Below are positions 47,461 to 59,765 of a stretch of 64,000 nucleotides of DNA, one piece after another. Within the stretch, counting starts at the first letter, position 1, and each line of letters begins with the position of its first letter. Both the position numbers and the translations under genes were made by a program. The stretch covers positions 73,237,499 to 73,301,498 of the forward strand of contig OX424555.1 in NCBI GenBank assembly GCA_949152475.1, given 5' to 3'. The stretch is from Terebella lapidaria. Lineage: Eukaryota; Annelida; Polychaeta; Terebellida; Terebellidae. A model generated the notes under the pieces. It ran no database searches and was not told the origin of the DNA. It worked only from the letters and a program-made list of their open reading frames with translations.

Positions 47461-48109
47461 CCTTTTCACTACTCATGGTTACGCTGCGTAACCATATCAT
47501 ACCCCTGTTGCTGTACTGATGGTTGCGCTGCGTAACCATAACTTTGACAACCAATAGATGTATAGGTAACTGTCCACTGATTGTATTTAATGTTATATAT
47601 GCCCGATAATGTACCTACACGCTAAACTAGCACATGCATATTGCCACCGATTGAAATTTTGAAGCTTAATTGACTGTTTAGTTAATTAAAATAAGTCGAA
47701 TAATTAACCTGTCATTAACCTTGTGACGTCACAAGCACCGATTACAATGGGTCGGACTATAGAAAAACCCATGATATTCACTTCATCACTAATATAGAAG
47801 ACTACAAGTACTCAGTAAAATGTATTGGGTTATATTTCATTACAATTTGGAATATGGATGTATGATAAAGTAAATGGAAATAGCCATCTGTTTGGTCCCT
47901 ATAATTTTTTCTTGTTTCCACGGCAACTGATGAAATGGTGTTGAAGAGTATACTATATAGAAGAAGCACACCACAATATGACTTTATTCTCACACATATT
48001 TTTTCTGAAACATCTTTGTATAAAAATAATCAAACATATAGAAATCCTATCAATTCATACATGAATTGGCTCAGTATGGAGGCTGTGGGGCAGGTCAGTA
48101 GCGAAAAGG
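47461..48109. mobile_element. piggyBac-like non-autonomous element
   Basis: The left end CCTTTTCACTACT and right end AGTAGCGAAAAGG form a 13-bp inverted repeat with one mismatch, flanked by TTAA on both sides (47457-47460 and 48110-48113). The uninterrupted D sequence ATATTAAGTGAGATATTAGG is visible at 22220, so the empty target contains one TTAA. TTAA targets and CC-starting ends are the piggyBac signature. Inside, the palindromes ATGGTTACGC/GCGTAACCAT lie at 47474-47494 and 47520-47540. No transposase. The 63-codon minus ORF at 47802-47993 is not recognised. Confidence 0.85.
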
Positions 48110-51100
48110 TTAAGTGAGATATTAGGAGAAATTTGTCCTCATTATAAAGCATAGGCTAATTTAACATGGGAAAGTCCTATCTGGGACCGGTCGAAAAAAT
48201 CAAATGGCTGCCACAAAATGGCTGCCACACACAGCACAAAGGTATATCAGGGGGATCTTTTAAAACAAAACTCTCAAATCTGACCAAACAGTTTTTGAGA
48301 AAATGGCCGCCAAAATCCAAAATGGACCATTTAATCCATGGTTAGATGGCTTTTTTCAGCTTTGTGCTGTGTGTAAGTCGAATAATTAACCTGTCATTAA
48401 CCTTGTGACGTCACAAGCACCGATTACAATGGGTCGGACTATAGAAAATTTTCACTAAAACTTAAATATCTCAATAACTAATCAAGATATTGACATGCTG
48501 TAAACACTATCAAAACCCATGATATTCACTTCATCACTAATATAGAAGACTACAAGTACTCAGTAAAATGTATTGGGTTATATTTCATTACAATTTGGAA
48601 TATGGATGTATGATAAAGTAAATGGAAATAGCCATCTGTTTGGTCCCTATAATTTTTTCTTGTTTCCACGGCAACTGATGAAACGGTGTTGAAGAGTATA
48701 CTATATAGAAGAAGCACACCACAATATGACTTTATTCTCACACATATTTTTTCTGAAACATCTTTGTATAAAAATAATCAAACATATAGAAATCCTATCA
48801 ATTCATACATGAATTGGCTCAGTATGGAGGCTGTGGGGCAGGTCAGTAGCGAAAAGGTTAAGTGAGATATTAGGAGAAATTTGTCCTCATTATAAAGCAT
48901 AGGCTAATTTAACATGGGAAAGTCCTATCTGGGACCGGTCGAAAAAATCAAATGGCTGCCACAAAATGGCTGCCACACACAGCACAAAGGTATATCAGGG
49001 GGATCTTTTAAAACAAAAATCTCAAATCTGACCAAACAGTTTTTGAGAAAATGGCCGCCAAAATCCAAAATGGACCATTTAATCCATGGTTAGAGGGCTT
49101 TTTTCAGCTTTGTGCTGTGTGTAAGTCGAATAATTAACCTGTCATTAACCTTGTGACGTCACAAGCACCGATTACAATGGGTCGGACTATAGAAAATTTT
49201 CACTAAAACTTCAATATCTCAATAACTAATCAAGATATTGACATGCTGTAAACACTATCAAAACCCATGATATTCACTTCATCACTAATATAGAAGACTA
49301 CAAGTACTCAGTAAAATGTATTGGGTTATATTTCATTACAATTTGGAATATGGATGTATGATAAAGTAAATGGAAATAGCCATCTGTTTGGTCCCTATAA
49401 TTTTTTCTTGTTTCCACGGCAACTGATGAAACGGTGTTGAAGAGTATACTATATAGAAGAAGCACACCACAATATGACTTTATTCTCACACATATTTTTT
49501 CTGAAACATCTTTGTATAAAAATAATCAAACATATAGAAATCCTATCAATTCATACATGAATTGGCTCAGTATGGAGGCTGTGGGGCAGGTCAGTAGCGA
49601 AAAGGTTAAGTGAGATATTAGGAGAAATTTGTCCTCATTATAAAGCATAGGCTAATTTAACATGGGAAAGTCCTATCTGGGACCGGTCGAAAAAATCAAA
49701 TGGCTGCCACAAAATGGCTGCCACACACAGCACAAAGGTATATCAGGGGGATCTTTTAAAACAAAAATCTCAAATCTGACCAAACAGTTTTTGAGAAAAT
49801 GGCCGCCAAAATCCAAAATGGACCATTTAATCCATGGTTAGAGGGCTTTTTTCAGCTTTGTGCTGTGTGTAAGTCGAATAATTAACCTGTCATTAACCTT
49901 GTGACGTCACAAGCACCGATTACAATGGGTCGGACTATAGAAAATTTTCACTAAAACTTCAATATCTCAATAACTAATCAAGATATTGACATGCTGTAAA
50001 CACTATCAAAACCCATGATATTCACTTCATCACTAATATAGAAGACTACAAGTACTCAGTAAAATGTATTGGGTTATATTTCATTACAATTTGGAATATG
50101 GATGTATGATAAAGTAAATGGAAATAGCCATCTGTTTGGTCCCTATAATTTTTTCTTGTTTCCACGGCAACTGATGAAACGGTGTTGAAGAGTATACTAT
50201 ATAGAAGAAGCACACCACAATATGACTTTATTCTCACACATATTTTTTCTGAAACATCTTTGTATAAAAATAATCAAACATATAGAAATCCTATCAATTC
50301 ATACATGAATTGGCTCAGTATGGAGGCTGTGGGGCAGGTCAGTAGCGAAAAGGTTAAGTGAGATATTAGGAGAAATTTGTCCTCATTATAAAGCATAGGC
50401 TAATTTAACATGGGAAAGTCCTATCTGGGACCGGTCGAAAAAATCAAATGGCTGCCACAAAATGGCTGCCACACACAGCACAAAGGTATATCAGGGGGAT
50501 CTTTTAAAACAAAAATCTCAAATCTGACCAAACAGTTTTTGAGAAAATGGCCGCCAAAATCCAAAATGGACCATTTAATCCATGGTTAGAGGGCTTTTTT
50601 CAGCTTTGTGCTGTGTGTAAGTCGAATAATTAACCTGTCATTAACCTTGTGACGTCACAAGCACCGATTACAATGGGTCGGACTATAGAAAATTTTCACT
50701 AAAACTTCAATATCTCAATAACTAATCAAGATATTGACATGCTGTAAACACTATCAAAACCCATGATATTCACTTCATCACTAATATAGAAGACTACAAG
50801 TACTCAGTAAAATGTATTGGGTTATATTTCATTACAATTTGGAATATGGATGTATGATAAAGTAAATGGAAATAGCCATCTGTTTGGTCCCTATAATTTT
50901 TTCTTGTTTCCACGGCAACTGATGAAACGGTGTTGAAGAGTATACTATATAGAAGAAGCACACCACAATATGACTTTATTCTCACACATATTTTTTCTGA
51001 AACATCTTTGTATAAAAATAATCAAACATATAGAAATCCTATCAATTCATACATGAATTGGCTCAGTATGGAGGCTGTGGGGCAGGTCAGTAGCGAAAAG

Positions 51101-52104
51101 GTTAAGTGAGATATTAGGAGAAATTTGTCCTCATTATAAAGCATAGGCTAATTTAACATGGGAAAGTCCTATCTGGGACCGGTCGAAAAAATCAAATGGC
51201 TGCCACAAAATGGCTGCCACACACAGCACAAAGGTATATCAGGGGGATCTTTTAAAACAAAAATCTCAAATCTGACCAAACAGTTTTTGAGAAAATGGCC
51301 GCCAAAATCCAAAATGGACCATTTAATCCATGGTTAGAGGGCTTTTTTCAGCTTTGTGCTGTGTGTAAGTCGAATAATTAACCTGTCATTAACCTTGTGA
51401 CGTCACAAGCACCGATTACAATGGGTCGGACTATAGAAAATTTTCACTAAAACTTCAATATCTCAATAACTAATCAAGATATTGACATGCTGTAAACACT
51501 ATCAAAACCCATGATATTCACTTCATCACTAATATAGAAGACTACAAGTACTCAGTAAAATGTATTGGGTTATATTTCATTACAATTTGGAATATGGATG
51601 TATGATAAAGTAAATGGAAATAGCCATCTGTTTGGTCCCTATAATTTTTTCTTGTTTCCACGGCAACTGATGAAACGGTGTTGAAGAGTATACTATATAG
51701 AAGAAGCACACCACAATATGACTTTATTCTCACACATATTTTTTCTGAAACATCTTTGTATAAAAATAATCAAACATATAGAAATCCTATCAATTCATAC
51801 ATGAATTGGCTCAGTATGGAGGCTGTGGGGCAGGTCAGTAGCGAAAAGGTTAAGTGAGATATTAGGAGAAATTTGTCCTCATTATAAAGCATAGGCTAAT
51901 TTAACATGGGAAAGTCCTATCTGGGACCGGTCGAAAAAATCAAATGGCTGCCACAAAATGGCTGCCACACACAGCACAAAGGTATATCAGGGGGATCTCT
52001 TAAAACAAAAATCTCAAATCTGACCAAACAGTTTTTGAGAAAATGGCCGCCAAAATCCAAAATGGACCATTTAATCCATGGTTAGAGGGCTTTTTTCAGC
52101 TTTA
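47693..52104 (+). repeat. 748-bp tandem array, six units
   Basis: Units start at AAGTCGAATAATTAACC: 47693, 48375, 49123, 49871, 50619 and 51367. The first is 682 bp because 66 bp between AAAA direct repeats are absent. The others are 748 bp. Each unit contains the right two thirds of the piggyBac-like element, its right end and TTAA, then the D tail up to CAGCTTT, and a junction filler GTGCTGTGTGT. Units 3-6 are almost identical. Unit 6 ends where D continues with poly-C. The minus ORF (MRIKSYCGVLLLYSILFN...) recurs in each. Confidence 0.95.
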
Positions 52105-53139
52105 CCCCCCCCCCCCCCCAAGCTGTCCCGTAAACCCTTCTGGTATGCTCCGACGGACGGACGATGGACGCAACGCCATGCCAATAGGTTATCGGACCAA
52201 AGGTTTGGTAACCTAAAAAAGTACAAATGTAAATAATCAGGAATGTCACGATATCATGGATATTGGAAGATAATACGTCAAATGTAATTGCTACCAAATG
52301 TTGCCAAAAATAAAACAATGAATTCATATAGTGGAATCAACCAGCACCGAAATCAATATCGCCTGCATGAATGTTGATGTCCGATATACTGTCCAATTCT
52401 AATCAATAATCAACAGTTGTGCACCCATATGCAAAAGACCTTCTTTCTAATACACCATAAAATTTTGATTTCAATTGTATTAGTAGTGATGATTATATCG
52501 CACCGATCACTTAGTTTTTTTTTTATCGTGAATAACACAATGTGCTTTTCACAACCTGGTTTGTATATATGTGTACAAACCAGTAATAACACAAAGACAG
52601 CCGGGGTAGATGTGTACAATCTAGCAACAACACAAAGAAAACCGGGATCAATTACGACCCACGTACTGCAAGTCTCTCGACATACCCCCCTGTCCCCCCT
52701 CCCACCCCCACCCCTGCGAAAACGATTCTGGTTTCAGACAGACTGGGGAGTCTACATGTGATAGCTTTCCGGAACTGGTCAAAGTATACCGGATTGATTC
52801 AGGATATGTTTCACTTTTCAACTTGCTTGTTGTTTGTCGATAAAGTTGTGTACATGAATTACACAGGTATCAATAGTACACAGTGCTTAGTAACACATTT
52901 ATTGCTATGCAATGGAATATCGCTACTTTGTTGATGTATATGTCAACCTGTCTTTTTCGGTAATGTATGGCATAATATAACTTTAAGATTTAACATACAA
53001 ACTCATGAATTTGAAGGAAAGCTCAAATATTTATAACACAATAAGTCATCAGATGGTGTAATTGCAACACCCAATTATTTCCATGTAAAATATACAAACG
53101 ATAGTCTACCGTCAACTGCCCTAACCTTGTTTGACTGTG

Positions 53140-53440
53140 GTGCCTTGCATTGAGTAAATTGTATTGTCGGAAAGGACGATGCACTGATGACAACACGTTT
53201 ACTGTCCCGTTGGACCCTGTTATCGTGTTTTGACTGACGGTGAAATGGACTGGTCGAATCTATTTACTCAGACCTGTTACATCACGAGTTGCACTGATAT
53301 CCTTGCAATGCGCCAGGCACAGACGTCTTTTTACTGGAAAGACGGACCGGAGCAGCAAACCTGTGATATATTATCAGACACGCTTCCGTAGTATTACAGT
53401 TTACCAAGCCATCAAGTTCGTACGTGGAAACATTGGGTGA
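53140..53440 (+). pseudogene. Coding-like block I, copy 2 (broken)
   Basis: The frame at 53240-53440 reads MKWTGRIYLLRPVTSRVAL, and an upstream piece reads TDDNTFTVPLDPVIVF with a stop between. Equivalent to 42700-42990 and related to 45845-46160. Family unknown. Confidence 0.35.
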
Positions 53441-53569
53441 AAGTATTAATTGACGTGAACGAGAAGGTATTGTCACTACAGAAGCCAGACGAGTGGTCTA
53501 AATGATTCATCCATCATTGATCATGATGTAGCCTGATCTATACACGTGGTAGCCTGATCTATATATATC

Positions 53570-54010
53570 TCTCCACTTTAGCACGTGACAGATTATGGAG
53601 TTTCCACGGGTGAACGTGAAAAACTTGAAATCTTTCGACGTTTAAACGCGGTAACCTAAATCTTGAATATTTCTATATTCGAACATGGTAGCTTTAAATG
53701 TTCCCCTTGTCAGCATACTAGTAAATCACACTTGTATGTGTGAACGTAGTAATTTGAAGTTGAATGTTTCTATATGGGTGGGACGTGGAGACATGTGGAG
53801 ACTGGGAGCTACCTCGTTCGCTTTCACTTTTGCTCATGGAATATTTTAGGCTTCTTAGTTCGCACGTAGAAAGATTTGAAGCCACCAAGTTCGTACGTGG
53901 GAACATCTTTGAACGTGGAAACCCAAATCTTTCCACGTGCAAACTTGAAAGAGTTGAATGTTTCTATGTGTGAACGCGGTAGCTATAAATGTTCTCCATT
54001 ATGTGTGTAG
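53570..54010 (+). repeat. Degenerate 35-40 bp minisatellite (duplicate)
   Basis: Same unit as 43100-43580 (TTTCCACGGGTGAACGTGA, TTGAATGTTTCTATATG), with unit-level gains and losses relative to that copy. Confidence 0.65.
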
Positions 54011-55176
54011 TGAATGACAATTGTATGTGTGAACTCACACTTGTATGTGTGGCGTGAAGTACGGTTGAGTCTAAATTTTAAGGGTTGTTTTGGGTTTATG
54101 ATTTCTATATCACATACTTTTCCCAAACTCCTTGTCAAGACGTACCCGATTCTTTTATAATTAGATTGATACAGAAGGCTTGTTCAATGTACTGTACTGT
54201 TCGATGGATCCCACTTGTATAGTAATTAATTTCCCAATATACATGTATATAGGCTACCAAATACGAGTTCCACAATCACGTATAATCCTTCATATTTACA
54301 CGACAGAGCCTTAGGTTAATGAATCTATCTTAGCAAATTGCCTCTAGTAGACCCTATTCCAACAACAGCTATGAAAGTCGCCATGCAGCCTGGAGCAATC
54401 CTACTTCTACTGATGGTCTAGAGACGGAAGTGGCATGACACGTGAGCCACATACAGATTTTCTGATGTCACCCTGATATCAACTCTGATATCAACTAATG
54501 GATCGGATTTTGTAGGCATAGTTGGACTAACTGGGCCATTAGACCACCTTGATCTCACAATAATAAGGATAATGGCGTATGTATATATAGTGTTCGCTAA
54601 AGGGCATACACTACGTCCAACATCTCAATACATTGAAAAGTCTACTTCACAAAAAGTGTGCAGTGTCAGTCTGCACATGGTTGTGCGGTTATCTGCACGT
54701 ATTGGAACATACATCAGTAATCAGTACACAGTACCTGTCATAGTATTCGTGGTAATAGGTTGATGTTGCATATAATATGCATTGTTCATCTACGCATCAA
54801 CGTTATGTATGATGCAGAACACGACAAATAAAGTATATTCTAACTCAAAGTCCGTTTACTATCAGTCATTCCGAAATACCAACGGTATATTCATTTGTAT
54901 TATCCCACTAGTAACCGAGTCAGTGCATAAATATCGCGTTCTCCATAATTCATTCAGCATACTACTGACAGGGTACTTACCTTTAGTAATGTAAGGAAAT
55001 GAAACAGGCCACAAGACGCGGCATCTGACCTTGCAAAATGATGTGGATCATATTGCCATAATCCGTCTGTCACATGAAACAAGCATAACTGATATAAATA
55101 TGATCACACAATCTGGCGTGACATATTCTGGAAGCAAGAAATATGGCCACTGATTAGATGGAAAACCTTAGTTGTT

Positions 55177-58100
55177 ACTTGGCGAAATCGCTAAAGCGAT
55201 TTTGCCAAGTATGTTGGTCACTTGAGTGGGTTTGTATGTTTGTTTGTTGGTTTGTTTGCACTCTACAGTCCACAGTCTTCATGCACTTTTTACGAAATCC
55301 ATAGAGCATCCTCAAGATCGGAATTCTAGGTCAATGAACTTTTTTCGTGATCCTACATCATTTAGTTTCTGCATAATTAACAAAGTTATTAATTTCGTTC
55401 ATTCAAACCCATGTTAACCGAAAACCAAGCTGTAACTTGGTAAATATGTATCGTAGAGTGAAAAGGACCCCATTTTCGAACTTTGGGCTATAGAGAAGAT
55501 GATGTGATGATGGAAACGATGTAATTAGGCCAAAGTCGGTCACTGTGACCTAATTTCGGGTCAAAAAATGAACTTTGACCTACTTTTCCAAAAGTGATGC
55601 CAAGACCCTGAGATATGCAAATCTGCAGGAATTTCTGAAATCGGACAGTTCTTTGATGAGTTATGGCCTAATTAAGGTGCTAATTGCAGCAACATTCTGT
55701 ATCTCGCTTAATATTGGTCGTAGAGCAAAAAGGACCTCATTTTTGCACTTTGGGCTATAGAGAAGATGATGTGATGATGGAAACGATGTAATTAGGCCAA
55801 AATAGGTCGGTGTGACCTAATTTCGGGTCAAAAAATGAACTTTGACCTACTTTTCCAAAAGTGATGCCAAGACCCTGAGACATTCAAATCTGCAAGAATT
55901 TCTGAAATCGGACAGTTCTTTGATGAGTTATGGCCTAATTAAGGTGCTAATTGCAGCACAAATCTGTATCTCGTTTAATATTGGTCGTAGAGCAAAAAGG
56001 ACCTCATTTTTGGACTTTGGGCTATAAAGAAGATGATGTGATGATGGAAACGATGTAATTAGGTCAAAATAGGTCACTGTGACCTAATTTCGGGTCAAAA
56101 AATGAACTTTGACCTACTTTTCCAGAAGTGTTGCCAAGACCCTGAGACATTCAAATCTGCAAGAATTTCTGAAATCGGACAGTTCTTTGATGAGTTATGG
56201 CTTAATTAAGGTGCTAATTGCAGCACAAATCTGAATCTCCCTTAATATTGGTCGCAGAGAAAAAAGGACCTCATTTTTGGACTTTGGGCTATAAAGAAGA
56301 TGATGTGATGATGGAAACGATGTAATTAGGTCAAAATAGGTCACTGTGACCTAATTTCGGGTCAAAAAATGACTTTGACCCACTTTTCCAAAAGTGATGC
56401 CAAGACCCTGAGATATGCAAATCTGCAGGAATTTCTGAAATCGGACAGTTCTTTGATGAGTTATGGCCTAATTAAGGTGCTAATTGCAGCACAAATCTGT
56501 ATCTCGCTTAATATTGGTCGTAGAGCAAAAAGGACCTCATTTTTGCACTTTGGGCTATAGAGAAGATGATGTGATGTTGGAAACGATGTAATTAGGCCAA
56601 AATAGGTCGGTGTGACCTAATTTCGGGTCAAAAAATGAACTTTGACCTACTTTTCCAAAAGTGATGCCAAGACCCTGAGACATTCAAATCTGCAAGAATT
56701 TCTGAAATCGGACAGTTCTTTGATGAGTTATGGCCTAATTAAGGTGCTAATTGCAGCACAAATCTGTATCTCGCTTAATATTGGTCGTAGAGCAAAAAGG
56801 ACCTCATTTTTGGATTTTTCGCTATAAAGAAGATGATGTGATGATGGAAACGATGTAGTTAGGTCAAAATAGGTCACTTTGACCTAATTTCGGGTCAAAA
56901 AATGAACTTTGACCTACTTTTCCAGAAGTGTTGCCAAGACCCTGAGACATTCAAATCTGCAAGAATTTCTGAAATCGGACAGTTCTTTGATGAGTTATGG
57001 CTTAATTAAGGTGCTAATTGCAGCACAAATCTGAATCTCCCTTAATATTGGTCGTAGAGAAAAAAGGACCTCATTTTTGGACTTTGGGCTATAAAGAAGA
57101 TGATGTGATGATGGAAACGATGTAATTAGGTCAAAATAGGTCACTGTGACCTAATTTCGGGTCAAAAAATGAACTTTGGCCTACTTTTCCAAAAGTGATG
57201 CCAAGACCCTGAGACATGCAAATCTGCAAGAATTTCTGAAATCGGACAGTTTTTGATGAGTTATGGCCTAATTAAGGTGCTAATTGCAGCACAAATCTGT
57301 ATCTCACTTAATATTGGTCGTAGAGCAAAAAGGACCTCATTTTTGGACTTTGGGCTATAAAGAAGATGATGTGATGATGGAAACGATGTAATTAGGCCAA
57401 AATAGGTCACTTTGACCTAATTTCGGGTGAAAAAATGAACTTTGGCCTACTTTTCCAAAAGTGATGCCAAGACCCTGAGACATGCAAATCTGCAAGAATT
57501 TCTGAAATCGGACAGTTCTTTGATGAGTTATGGCCTAATTAAGGTGCTAATTGCAGCACAAATCTGTATCTCCCTTAATATTGGTCGTAGAGCAAAAAGG
57601 ACCTCATTTTTGGACTTTGGGCTATAAAGAAGATGATGTGATCATGGAAACGATGTGATTAGGCCAAAATAGGTCCCTGTGACCTAATTTCAGGTTAAAA
57701 AATGAACTTTGGCCTACTTTTCTAAAAGTGATGCCGAGACCCTGAGACATGCAAATCTGCAAGAATTTCTGAAATCGGACAGTTCTTTGATGAGTTATGG
57801 CCTAATTAGGGTGCTAATTGCAGCACAAATTCTGTATCTTGCTTAATATTGGTCGTAGAGCAAAAAGGACCTCATTTTTGGACTTTGGGCTATAAAGAAG
57901 ATGATGTGATGATGGAAACGATGTAATTAGGCCAAAATAGGTCACTTTGACCTAATTTCGGGTGAAAAAATGAACTTTGGCCTACTTTTCCAAAAGTGAT
58001 GCCAAGACCCTGAGACATGCAAATCTGCAAGAATTTCTGAAATCGGACAGTTCTTTGATGAGTTATGGCCTAATTAAGGTGCTAATTGCAGCACAAATCT

Positions 58101-59765
58101 GTATCTCCCTTAATATTGGTCGTAGAGCAAAAAGGACCTCATTTTTGGACTTTGGGCTATAAAGAAGATGATGTGATCATGGAAACGATGTGATTAGGCC
58201 AAAATAGGTCCCTGTGACCTAATTTCAGGTTAAAAAATGAACTTTGGCCTACTTTTCTAAAAGTGATGCCGAGACCCTGAGACATGCAAATCTGCAAGAA
58301 TTTCTGAAATCGGACAGTTCTTTGATGAGTTATGGCCTAATTAGGGTGCTAATTGCAGCACAAATTCTGTATCTTGCTTAATATTGGTCGTAGAGCAAAA
58401 AGGACCTCATTTTTGGACTTTGGGCTATAAAGAAGATGATGTGATGATGGAAACGATGTAATTAGGCCAAAATAGGTCACTGTGACCTAATTTCGGGTTA
58501 AAAAATGAACTTTGGCCTACTTTTCTAAAAGTGATGCCAAAACCCTGAGACATGCAAATCTGCAAGAATTTCTGAAACCGGACAGTTCTTCGATGAGTTA
58601 TGGCCTAATTGAGGTGCTAATTACAGCACAAATCTGTATCTCGCTTAATATTGGTATTACAGCAAAAAGGACCTCATTTTTGGACTTTGGGCTATGAAGA
58701 AGATGAAGTGATGATGGAAAGGATGTAATTAGGCCAAAATAGATCACTGTGACTTAATTTTGGGTGAAAAATTTAACTTTGGCCTAATTTTCCAAAAGTG
58801 ATGCTCAATAATGGTCGTAGAGCGAAAAGGACCTCAGTTTCGGACTTTGGGCCATGAAGAAGATGATGTGATGATGAAGTCGTTGTAATTAGGTCAAAAT
58901 AGGTCACTGTGACCTAATTTCGGGTCAAAAAATGAACTTGGGCCTACTTTTCCAAAAGTAATGCCAAGGCCCTAGGACATGCAAATCTGCAAGAATTTCT
59001 GAAATCGGACAGTTCTTTGATGAGTTATGGCCTAATTAGGGTGCTGATTACAACACAAATCTGTATCTCGCTTAATATAGGTCGTAAAGCGAAAAGGACC
59101 TCATTTTCGGACTTTGGGCCATGAAGAAGATGATGTGATGATGAAGTCGATGTAATTAGGTCAAATAGGTCACTGTGACCTAATTTCGGGTCAAAAAATG
59201 AACTTTGGCCTACTTCTCCAAAAGTGATGCCAAGACCCTGAGACATGCAAATCTGCAAGAATTTCTGAAATCGGACAGTTATTTGATGAGTTATGGCCTA
59301 ATTAATGTGGGATTAATGTGCAGCACAATTCTGTACCTCACATAATATTGGTCACATCGCAAAAAGGACCTCACTTTCGGATTCTGGGCTATAAAGAAGA
59401 TGATGTGATGATGAAATCAATGTAATTAGGCCAAAATAGGTCACTATGGCCTTATTCCATGTCAAAATATGAACTTTGGCCTACTTTTCCAAAAGTGTTG
59501 TCAAAATCATAGGGCACGCGAATTTGCAAGAATTTATGAAATGGCCAATTCTTTTTTGAGTTATAGCCTAATTAAGATGCTGATTACAGCACAAATCTAT
59601 ATCTTGCCTATTATTGGTCGTAGAGCAAAAATGAACTCATTTTTGTACTTTGGGCTATGAGGAAGATGGTGTGATGATGTAACTGACGTAATTGGGACAA
59701 AATAGGTCATAACTTTCCGATATTTCGCCAAGTTCTCGCTCTGTGAGCAATCAAGCGAGTCTTCA
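55177..59765 (+). mobile_element. Element E with 267-bp tandem core
   Basis: The left end is a 16-bp hairpin: ACTTGGCGAAATCGCT pairs with AGCGATTTTGCCAAGT (55177-55211) with one mismatch. The right end has ATTTCGCCAAGT (59722), its subterminal inverse, then a CTCGCT/AGCGAG hairpin. Between are about 16 units of about 267 bp. The empty site at 44741-44755 (CTTAGTTGTTTGTACT) shows exact insertion with TT shared at the junction. Hairpin ends, a tandem core and T-T insertion recall Helentron-derived or bivalve pearl-type non-autonomous elements. This is an inference. Confidence 0.8.
55538..59468 (+). repeat. 267-bp tandem array with higher-order structure
   Basis: Units carry AACTTTGACCTACTTTTCC, CTGAAATCGGACAGTTCTTT, GGACCTCATTTTTGGACTTT and GAAGATGATGTGATGATGG. 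Repeated ORFs of 61 codons reflect the 267 bp (89 codons) period but stop inside each unit, so they are not taken as genes. A three-unit block (about 55567-56366, with the variant GAGATATGCAAATCTGCAGG) recurs at about 56367-57167, and a 535-bp two-unit block at 57442 recurs at 57977. Confidence 0.9.

Larger units (their letters stand above)
46735..52220 (+). mobile_element. Family D element, copy 3 (expanded)
   Basis: Starts with TTTTAGCTCA near 46720, then six degenerate core units (46735-47450) with TGACCTTGAAAATGAGGTCA and AGGTCAAAGGTCA. It is interrupted at ATATTAA by a TTAA-flanked element (47461-48109) and the D tail is swept into a 748-bp tandem array to about 52104. A run of 15 C (52105-52119) and the standard D right end (GACGGACGATGGACGCAACG, GGTAACCTAAAAAA) close it. 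Confidence 0.8.
52221..55176 (+). repeat. Segmental duplication, copy 2 (left part)
   Basis: Counterpart of 41755-44749 with small indels and substitutions. Contains a C-rich run (52685-52715), coding-like block I copy 2 (53140-53440) and the minisatellite 53570-54010. It ends at CCTTAGTTGTT, where element E is inserted. The remaining part of the duplicate resumes at 59766. Confidence 0.9.

Noticed and set aside
47802..51733. Six identical 63-codon minus ORFs with a signal-peptide-like start (MRIKSYCGVLLLYSILFN)
   Set aside because: They are copies of one stretch of the piggyBac-like element multiplied by the 748-bp array. There is no conservation outside the array to support coding, and hydrophobic short ORFs are common in AT-rich DNA.
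47693..52104. CRISPR-like or phage-type repeat array
   Set aside because: Units are 748 bp, contiguous and without spacers, and carry eukaryotic transposon ends. The region has no cas-like genes.
55575..58697. Series of 61-63 codon plus-strand ORFs (MTYFSKSDAKTLR...) as a repeated gene family
   Set aside because: They follow from the 267-bp repeat period (divisible by three). Each stops inside its unit, and the sequence varies at all codon positions with indels between units. Explained by the satellite.
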